37,961 nucleotides of DNA from contig CAYLKH010000015.1 of assembly GCA_964384255.1 (NCBI GenBank), positions 1 through 37,961 of the forward strand, read 5' to 3'. The notes below the pieces were generated by a model. It saw only the letters and a program-made list of their open reading frames with translations, was not told the DNA's origin and ran no database searches. This DNA comes from SIG469 sp964384255. Its GTDB lineage: Bacteria > Bacillota > Clostridia > Oscillospirales > Oscillospiraceae. Positions 14,790-22,300 of the stretch are shown piece by piece. Numbering within the stretch: position 1 is the first letter of the stretch; the number at the start of each line of letters is the position of its first letter. The translations under genes were made by a program, and so were the position numbers.

Positions 14790-16711
14790 GTGAGAGAATT
14801 CAAAAAGGTCGAAGGCCAATGGGTAGTCGAGCAGACCACTTCGCTGTTTGGCCTTACCATCTCCCAGGGCGCTGAAATAACCGCTCCCGAGGGCAAGACC
14901 CTGACCATGGTTTTTAACGGCGTTGCCATGGATCCCGTTCCCGGCTGCTACGAAGGCGACATTATCCTTGTTGTGGCCGATGCTATCCCTGTCAATAACT
15001 ATGCTTTCAAGGCGGGTGTGTGCATCGAAAACGGTAAGGTAGTAGAAAACAAATCTGTTCTCCCTGCGGTCAAGGGCGAATTTGGCGACGGCTGGGCCAA
15101 AAACGTTGAGATCACCGCACGCAACAACAATTTCGACGGTATTTTCGTTTCAGAAGACGGCGAATACACCATCGACGGAGTTAAGATAGACTTCGAAGGC
15201 AACGGCGACAACGACTTTATCGGCTACGGCGCCGCCGTTTGCGCTTATGGCAGCGGCAAGATAACCGTCAACAATGCCGACGTAAAGGTCAGAGGCTCTG
15301 CCAGGAACTCCTTCTTTGCCGGCGGGAACTGCACTCTGGTGGTTAACGATTCCAGATTCCATAACTTTGACGGCGCCCTGGCTCCCACCTATGAGGACAA
15401 CGTTATGCCCGGCAATATGCGCCGGGTCCCATGGATGCTAGGTCTTCGGGGCAACAACCGTGCCAGCAATCTGGCCGACTATGCCACCGCGTATTACAAC
15501 AATTGTGAGCTGCGCTCCTACGGTTGGGGTGTTATGTCAACCGATGGTGTTAAGGTATGCCGTCTGAACCTTAAAGACAGCCTTATTGAAGTCACCGGTC
15601 CCAGCGGCTACGGCGCTTTTTCCATCGGCGACTGCATCGACACCTTTGACCACTGCACCGTCAACACCAACGATTACGCCCTTATCGTTGCAAACGAAAC
15701 CGCTTCCGGCGAATTCAAGAACGGTACTGTTATCAACTCCGGCCGTTTTGGCTGTATGTTCTTCCGCAACGAAGGCGGCTTCATGAAGGTCAATTCCGGC
15801 AGTGTTGTCAACACCGAAAAGGCCACCTTCCTTGTTAAAGGCTGCGCACCCACCATCGAAGTTGACGGCGCTCAGCTGAACACCAAAAACGGAGTTATCC
15901 TCCAGCTTATCAATTCCGACGATCCCGGCAACCCTGCGGGCTACTACATCGACCCCAGAGAAGAAGACAAATATGTTGAAGGCCGTGATCTTTACAGCGC
16001 AAAAAAGGGCAGCGATGTACTGGCCGTGTTTAAAAACGTGACCCTGAAGGGCAGCATTTATAACGGCACTACCGAGGTAGAAGGCGATACCGGCCCCAAG
16101 ATGTCCATGGGTCCCCCTCCCGGAGCTGACGCAGGTCCCGGCGGTCCTGGTGGTCNNNNNNNNNNGGAGGAGGCGAACCCGGCCACACCGTGGCGACGGG
16201 GCCCCCGCGCGGCCCCGGCGGTATGCCCGGCGGCCCCGGTGGTCCCGGCGGTCCTGGTGGTCCCGGCGGTCCTGGTGGTCCCGGTGGTCCCGGTGGTCCC
16301 GGCGGTCCCGGTAGTCCTGGCGGTCCTGGCGGTCCTGGCGGTCCTGGCGGTCCTGGTGGTGGTTCTTCCGAACCCACCAGTGTTGCCAAGAACCTGTCCG
16401 TCACTCTGGAAAACGCTTCTCTCGAAGGCGATATTACCGCCTGCAAGAGCCTGCACCGGGTGGAAAAGGTGTTTAAGGACAACTGCGAGGAACTGGGCGA
16501 GGTCGACAATACTCCTGCCCCCGTTATCAACAACGGTGTTATAGTTACCCTTGGTGAAGGCGCTGTGTGGACTGTGGCTGACGTGTCATATCTTTCGGCT
16601 CTGAACATTGCCGAAGGCAGTAAGCTCATTGCTTCCGAAATGACTGTCGACGGCGCTGCCGTAGCCATTGCCCCCGGCTCCTACAGGGGCAATATCGTAC
16701 TGAGGAAGTGA
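14790..16711 (+). CDS. Second beta-helix/Gly-Gly-Pro protein, split by an assembly gap
   Basis: This is a paralogue of the gene at 5527 with the same plan. The N-terminal module (about residues 8-62) has W.V, LTI..GA.I.APEGK, FNGV and PG.Y.G. A parallel beta-helix (about 85-435) shares NDFIG, GYGAF.IGD and DKYVEGRDLYSA with the first copy (NDFIG, GYGAFCIGD, DTYVEGRDLTSA). A long GGP tract follows, and at the C terminus the module returns (VWTVADVSYLSALNI..PGSYRGNIVL), here without its APEGK. A GTG start at 14790 is chosen for AAGGAGG 7 nt upstream; the ATG at 14745 has no such site. The frame shifts across ten N at 16156-16165, so I treat both sides as one gene of unknown true length. No signal peptide is seen. 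Confidence 0.7.
16156..16165. other. Assembly gap (10 N) in the repeat tract
   Basis: Ten N break the GGP-coding repeat. The reading frame before it (in phase with 14790) and after it (in phase with 16166) differ when 10 bases are assumed, so the gap length is a placeholder. Confidence 0.95.
16200..16365 (+). repeat. (GGTCCTGGC)n-like repeat coding for Gly-Gly-Pro
   Basis: Roughly sixteen 9-bp units, near identical, lie downstream of the gap. Collapse of this repeat is the likely cause of the assembly gap. Confidence 0.8.
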
Positions 16712-16722
16712 CCCGGTTAATA

Positions 16723-16753
16723 GTGTACCCCTGCGGCCTTCGTAGGGGTACAC
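16723..16753 (+). terminator. Terminator after the second beta-helix gene
   Basis: A 10-bp stem GTGTACCCCT/AGGGGTACAC extends by three pairs around a short loop, followed by CTTTAAT. The T-run is short, so some read-through to the lipoprotein gene is possible. Confidence 0.6.
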
Positions 16754-16784
16754 CTTTAATAAAACTCTGAGAAAGGAAAAGCCA

Positions 16785-18587
16785 ATGAAAAAGAGAACTG
16801 TTCTTGCGCTCATTCTTGCTTTTGTTATGCTACTGTCGCTGCTAAGCGGCTGTGGCAGTAAGGAAGAGTCGTCGGCAGACTGCGGGACAACTCCCGAAGC
16901 GCCTGCTTCTGATGCGTCCGCTGATGCCGAACCTGCCCCCGCGGTCGAAGAGTCTGGCCCGACCTACGCCGTAGCTTCCAATTTCCCCGAGATGCAGCTG
17001 GGTACAGTATCCCTTCCTCTGACCGATGAACCCATAACGATCGAGATGTGGATGGGTATTAACCCCAATGTGCTGGCAATTATCGACGACCCGGCCACCG
17101 ACTGCGCCATTTGGGCTGAGCTGGCCGAACGCACCGGGATCACTGTCAAATTCACCACCTGCAACCCCGACTTTGAATCCGAAGCCTTCAACCTCATCTG
17201 CGTATCCGGCGACCTGCCCGATATCCTCAGCAACGCAACCACCCTGTACACCGGCGGCGGCGATGCCGCCATTGAAGACGAGATCCTTATCGACCATCTG
17301 CCCTATCTGACCGAGGAGCTGACTCCTCAGCTGTGCAGGCTTATCGACAGCCGCGAAGGCGTTATCGAAAACTCTCTGACCGAAAGCGGCTATCTGGCCG
17401 GTATGCCTCAGATCAGCATCCAGACCGATGCCAGCACCGGAGGGTTCGGCCCCATGATCCGAAAAGACTGGCTGGACAAGCTGGGCCTCGAGATCCCCGA
17501 AACCTATGACGAAATGCACGATGTTCTGGTTGCGTTCCGCGATGAGCTGGGCGCTGCCGCCCCCATGACCCTTAACTATGCCGCCACCGGTCTGAACAAC
17601 GGCTTTGTTCAGGGCTACGGCATTTACGGTCTTGTGGCCGATGCCGCCAACAGCGAACCTTTCTATCAGGTAGACGGCGCTATCGAATTCGGCCCGGTCC
17701 AGCCCGAGTTCCAGGAATATCTGCGTATGGTAGCCGACTGGTATGACGAAGGTCTTATCTGGAACAATTTCATGTCCTACACCGATTTTCAGAATCCTCC
17801 TACCGACATTATCCTGACCGACAACTGCGGCTTCTTCTATGCCGAGGTCACCTTCATGGCTTCTCTGGCCAAGGCTTCCGACGATCCTGATTTTGAGCTG
17901 GTAGCTATCCCCGACCTGGTCACCGAAAAAGGCGGCACCATCCCCTTTGACGTGGACGAAGAACAGGAATATACCGCCGCAACTCCCTGGTCCATCACCA
18001 CCGGCAGCGAATATCCCGAGCTTCTGATGCAGTGGTGCAACTATTTATATACCGATGACGGTGCCCTGCTTTGCAATTATGGCATCGAGAACGAAAGCTT
18101 TACCATCAACGAAAACGGCGACCCCGTCCTCAGCGACCTGGTTCTCAACAATCCTGACATGACCAGCACCGTTGCCCTGTTTATGTACTGCATGGACCGT
18201 GGCCCCTTCTATAAGGACGAAAACCGCGAGCTTTCCGGATATACCCAAAACCAGAAGGACGCTGCCGACACCTGGGACAGCAACATCACCACCGGCAAGG
18301 GCGTGGGCGCATATCAGCTGACAGCTGACGAAAGCACCGAATGTAACCTGATTTATTCTGACATCAAAACTCACGTTTCCGAATCCGTGCTGAAATTTGT
18401 CACCGGCGTTCTGTCGGTAGACACCGATTTCGACGCTTATGTACAAACCGCTTGGGATCTGGGCCTTGAAGAGGTTATTGAATATCATCAATTTGCCTAC
18501 GACCGTTATCTCCGCGGCGAGCAGGAAGAATCCTCAATGGGATTCCAGACCGGTCCTCCACCCGATGATGGTCCTCCTCCTGCATAA
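16785..18587 (+). CDS. Extracellular solute-binding lipoprotein (ABC-type)
   Basis: The 600-residue protein starts with a lipoprotein signal: MKKR, a hydrophobic run, and the lipobox LSGC with C23 as the lipidated cysteine. An acidic Ala/Pro/Glu/Ser linker follows to about residue 60. The rest resembles the large family-1 solute-binding proteins of Firmicutes (LplA/YtcQ type), with the segment IRKDWLDKLGLEIPETYDEM near residue 225 as a typical mark. These bind oligosaccharides or other organic solutes outside the cell and pass them to an ABC permease. No permease genes lie nearby; the chromosome meets a prophage right after it. The tail is rich in Pro and Asp (GPPPDDGPPPA). GAGAAAGGAAAAG is the ribosome binding site. 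Confidence 0.85.
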   Translation: MKKRTVLALILAFVMLLSLLSGCGSKEESSADCGTTPEAPASDASADAEPAPAVEESGPTYAVASNFPEMQLGTVSLPLTDEPITIEMWMGINPNVLAIIDDPATDCAIWAELAERTGITVKFTTCNPDFESEAFNLICVSGDLPDILSNATTLYTGGGDAAIEDEILIDHLPYLTEELTPQLCRLIDSREGVIENSLTESGYLAGMPQISIQTDASTGGFGPMIRKDWLDKLGLEIPETYDEMHDVLVAFRDELGAAAPMTLNYAATGLNNGFVQGYGIYGLVADAANSEPFYQVDGAIEFGPVQPEFQEYLRMVADWYDEGLIWNNFMSYTDFQNPPTDIILTDNCGFFYAEVTFMASLAKASDDPDFELVAIPDLVTEKGGTIPFDVDEEQEYTAATPWSITTGSEYPELLMQWCNYLYTDDGALLCNYGIENESFTINENGDPVLSDLVLNNPDMTSTVALFMYCMDRGPFYKDENRELSGYTQNQKDAADTWDSNITTGKGVGAYQLTADESTECNLIYSDIKTHVSESVLKFVTGVLSVDTDFDAYVQTAWDLGLEEVIEYHQFAYDRYLRGEQEESSMGFQTGPPPDDGPPPA

Positions 18588-18604
18588 GTCTTAAACCATA
18601 ACCA

Positions 18605-18639
18605 TATCCCCGGGAGTGGCACGACCTCTCCCGGGGATA
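18605..18639 (+). terminator. Terminator after the lipoprotein gene
   Basis: A 12-bp perfect stem TATCCCCGGGAG/CTCCCGGGGATA with an 11-nt loop, followed by GCTCTTTG, 17 nt past the stop. Confidence 0.75.
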
Positions 18640-18662
18640 GCTCTTTGAACCATAATATACAA

Positions 18663-18900
18663 TTACCGTATCCGCGTTTTTAGATAATGACCATCTGCCT
18701 CCGCTTTTGATACGTCCATAGGTTTGACGGCTTCCTGTTTTTCTGCTACGCCGTCTACAGCAGCAACATCTGTGGCAGCGTGAGGCGTTTTGGACGTATC
18801 TTCCGGGGCTTTTGCATTAGGAGCGCGCGAGACAGTGTTGCTGTCTTTTGTCATATACATAAGTACGCCCTACAGTTTTTCTGCTTTTTGTCTGGAACCG
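18663..18900 (-). pseudogene. Frameshifted fragment of a PBECR-like nuclease segment
   Basis: The minus strand encodes MYMTKDSNTVSRAPNAKAPE and onward to DVAAV, the same peptide found at residue 671 of the 1974-aa phage protein. At DNA level 18760-18861 matches 23151-23252 with one mismatch in 102. Further upstream (18862-18895) similarity continues but with a one-base deletion that breaks the frame, and then it fades. It lies outside the attachment site on the chromosome side. It is best read as a leftover of a related prophage or a displaced toxin-domain cassette, not a working gene. Confidence 0.7.
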
Positions 18901-18968
18901 AATGCCATGTGGAGCAGGTTTCTTCGGTTTTGCGTTTTGAGTTAGGATTGGTGATGGGCGAGGTTTTA

Positions 18969-19141
18969 GTGAAATATCCGGCGCTGCCGGATGTGAAATA
19001 ATGCTCCGCATTGTGGAATTTGGATGCCACGGCACCCAAGTGAAATGAAATAAATCCTCCCACGCCCACAGGCATTTCACATGGCGCTAGCCATATTTCA
19101 CGCCCGCAGAGCATTTCACAAATCCCGCAGAGATTTATTTC
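18969..19141. repeat. Array of small hairpins spaced by GTGAAAT / ATTTCAC
   Basis: On the plus strand the heptamer GTGAAAT (or GTGGAAT once) recurs at 18969, 18993, 19013 and 19040, and hairpins fill the spaces: ATCCGGC/GCCGGAT, AATGC/GCATT, TTGGaTGCC/GGCAcCCAA. From 19047 to 19141 the direction flips. GAAATAAATC (19047-19056) and GATTTATTTC (19132-19141) are a perfect inverted pair around three ATTTCAC heptamers, again with short hairpins between (ATGGC/GCCAT, AAATC/GATTT). It is non-coding and does not match a CRISPR pattern, since both linkers and units are short and palindromic. Confidence 0.8.
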
Positions 19142-19146
19142 GTTGA

Positions 19147-19180
19147 AAATTCCCCTTGTCCGAAGGGACAAGGGGAATTT
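19147..19180 (-). terminator. Terminator behind the tRNA 3' end
   Basis: A perfect 15-bp stem AAATTCCCCTTGTCC/GGACAAGGGGAATTT with a 4-nt loop. On the minus strand it follows the CCA end by 4 nt and ends in TTTTC, as expected for a tRNA terminator. Confidence 0.75.
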
Positions 19181-19184
19181 CCAC

Positions 19185-19212
19185 TGGTGGGAATAGGGGG
19201 ACTCGAACCCCG
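19185..19212 (-). other. tRNA 3'-end fragment, probable prophage attachment site
   Basis: On the minus strand the sequence reads as T-arm (GGGG TTCGAGT CCCC), acceptor 3' strand TATTCCC, discriminator A and CCA. The T-stem pairs except at its outer position 49-65, just where the similarity should stop. No D-arm, anticodon arm or 5' acceptor GGGAATA lies upstream, so this is only the 3' part. Integrases often use exactly this segment as core site. Confidence 0.7.
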
Positions 19213-19231
19213 ATTTCCACCCCAGATATAC

Positions 19232-19330
19232 CGAAATCCCGTCAAAACACGTCATTTCGGCCGCTTTGGCACGTCATTTCGCACTAAAAATCGTCCTTCC
19301 CGATTCCTGAATGTGTACTTTAGTGTGTAC
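19232..19330. repeat. Short repeats beside the attachment core (possible arm sites)
   Basis: ACGTCATTTCG occurs twice as a direct repeat (19249-19259, 19271-19281), 22 bp apart, and a diverged inverted copy lies at 19232-19242. TGTGTAC occurs twice at 19312-19318 and 19324-19330. Spacing near two helical turns suits protein binding on one DNA face. Confidence 0.5.
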
Positions 19331-19336
19331 CTAAGG

Positions 19337-22300
19337 CTACCCTAAAATGCTCCACAATGCGCTGATTTGGCTCTCGTTGTATCCGGCCTGCCACCAAGCC
19401 TCAAGGGTATTGGCCTTCGTCCCGGCCTGTCCTTTAATGATATACGCTTTGGTGTATTCTTCCGCAGTAAAGCCGGAATTCATCGCCACGTAGAGTTTCA
19501 GATAACAACTCGGCACATCCTCTCTCGCAGCTCCCTGTTCATCCCAAAGCGCAAAGAACTTCGCTGTTTCAGCCGCCCACGAATCAATTTTGTCAGCAAC
19601 CTCCGCGTCGTTAAATGCCGAACCATCCACAAGGTCATAAACCGCACGGTAACCGGTCTTCCAGTCCTCAACATCTCTTTCGTCATAAGTATAAGTGACG
19701 CCATCAACAGAAGCCATATCGCCAACAGCGGGCAGCAGTCGTGTCAGCTCAAAATCGTCCGATTCTCTCTGCAAGCTCATCAGCGCATCCGCTATCTCGT
19801 TGTCCAGCACAGAAAATGCACTGTCGCCACCTTCGATTTTGGCGGCGCTGTCCTGACGGTTGACAGCAACTATAGCATCTTCCAGCACGTCTCGGTCATA
19901 TCCGTTCTCCTCGACAACATCATAAACCGCCTGTCTCTGTGCCGCCTTGCCGCCAACGTCCGTAAGCCCAGAAGCGATAACGCAAGCCGTTCCGACATCA
20001 TGCCCCAGCTCAATAAGCGTCGCCGCAATATCGCTTTCCTCTTTCGCCGCCGTCGCCTGGTCAAAATCAGCACCAAGATTCATAAGCGTTTCCATACTTT
20101 TTGTCATCAAACCGGCTTTCGTTGCTGCAAAAACCTTCTGCTCGTCCTTCCAGTCGCAGCTGCTGATATACTCCCGTTGTTCGTCCGTCTTTCCGCTGCC
20201 GTCCAACTCTGTCTTCAACGCATTTTGCCATTGCGCCCACTGGTCAAAATCGAACCCGGCTTTCTGAGCCTGTTGCAGTGTCTCTCTGGAACTGCTGACA
20301 TGGGCAATGCAGTATTCAAACTTGCCGTCACTGTCTGCGTTTGTTTCCGCAACAGCGTTAAATATCTCGTAATTTCCACCGCCGCCAGCCGTAGCATCCA
20401 GCACGCTCCGATACTCGCCGAAACTCATTCCGGCATCAACTGCATCAACAGCTCTTTGAGTATTGTCCTGACCCAGATAAGCCAACATAACAGCCTTCTC
20501 GCCGTCGCTCAAGTCCAGTCCGTCAACATATTCCGCAACCTGAGCAGTCCTTGAAAGGGTGATTGTCTCGCCGTTTTCGTCTTTTTCCCCCGGCATATTG
20601 GTTTTACTGGTGACAACGCCCGCCAGTAAAGCAAGCGCCGGATCCAGCCCGCTTTCGGTCAGCTCGTCCAGCTCGTCATCTTTAAACCCTTCTCCCCAAA
20701 GCTCCTGCCTTGCAAGCTTTTCACTGTAGCTTCTGGCTTTTTGCAGCACTGTTAACTTGTTCTCGTCACTAAGCGCTTTATACCCGTCCATTTCCGTTAT
20801 CTGAGTATACAGGTCATAAGTCGATTGACCCATAGTAGTTTGATACCTGGCGTTTTCCTCAGCCGTAAGGATCCGGCTCTGCTTGTCGTAGGTGTCCTTC
20901 TTCGGGGCATATTTCGGCATAACGTCAGAACCGGTTGCGTCCATGACCCTTCTTATCTCGTCTTCCATGGCAGAGCTTTGTATCTTGCTGTAAAAGCCGG
21001 GGCTAATGGTGTTTTCCACCGTTCTTGCAACAATGCTTTCGTTTTCTTCCGTCCTGCCCCACCTGTCAACATATGGTGTGCTGGATTCTCGCAGGATCGG
21101 CGTTTTATTCTTCAGCCCCTGCAACCAAATATCAGCCTCTTTTGCAACGCCGCTTTTGGTGCTGTAGGCAGTTCGCCGGGTACCGTCCATAATGTTAGCC
21201 ACTGTCGACAATGCCTGTGGATACCCCTGCCCCAAATACGACAAACCGGCCTTTGCTGCAAACTGGATTATCTCATTTTCGTCGGAATACGGATCGTTAG
21301 ACAACGCATCCCTCAGCGAAGAGAGCATAGTTGTTTCAGCAACCGGGTCAGAGATAGTACTTATCAGATTGATAATATCCCCGCCTTTCAGTTCGCCGTC
21401 TTCCAGCATCCTTGCCATTTCCGCACCGGTCAACATCGTAGCCACCGACGGTGCAAAGTTCGTTATTGTATAAGAGTGACCGTCAATTTCAATTGCATAG
21501 TTCTGGTGTCCCTGTAGCTTTTCCAGGTCGTCTTCGGTGCTGGTCAATACGCCCATGTCATACAGCTTACTGCCCAGCAGCATTAAACCGCTGCCGGTTG
21601 CCGCCTTTGCAACACTGTCAATAACAGCAGCCACAGAAACGTCATTTCCCCCGGCGCTCTGGATACCGTCATGCACCGCCTTAACAAACCCTAACGGGCT
21701 GTATTCAACGCTCCTTACGAGTATGTTCGCCGGTGTCCGTTTAAAAGGCAGAATACCTTCCACCATCGCATTTGCAGCCTTACCAGCCAGACTGTTCCCG
21801 TCGTAATTTTTGCCTGTTTTGTTGACAAGTTCAGATACCGGGTTCTTATCTCTGAAAACCGCTTCAAGAGCTTTCTCGACGGCATAACCTCTGGCTTCGC
21901 TCTTTTCCACATCCGTCATCGACTGGAACTGCTCCGCCGTTATTCCCTTAGCCTTCAGGTATCTGCTCAAATACTTAACATATGCCGGTTTGGAAAACCA
22001 CGTGTCTTCAACATCCAAAGCGTTGCTGTTGAACTCAGCGGCCGCGTTGAGTTTCCTGCCGACAACATTGTCACCGAACTTGTTCCGGTACTTATCTATG
22101 TTGTCCCGTATATCGTTGTATTTGCCACCGCCTGACAGAGCATCTTCAACATTGGCGACATCAGCCTTGGCAGCTTCCTTCAGCGCCAAATCCTGCGACA
22201 GCAGCGGATTTAAAAACGACTGTTCCCGACTCTCTTTCGGCAACGCATACTGCGCAGCGGTGGAAATATCATCGGCAACACCCCTTACCGCAGTGAATGC

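Noticed and set aside
18969..19141. A CRISPR array
   Set aside because: The repeated heptamer is too short, the spacers are themselves palindromes of 10-20 nt, and no cas gene is near.
18851..19255. A 134-codon minus-strand frame across the hairpin array
   Set aside because: It reads through hairpins, a terminator and a tRNA end and has no ribosome binding site.
19185..19260. A complete tRNA gene on the minus strand
   Set aside because: Only the T-arm and acceptor 3' strand are present; there is no anticodon arm, D-arm or 5' acceptor strand.
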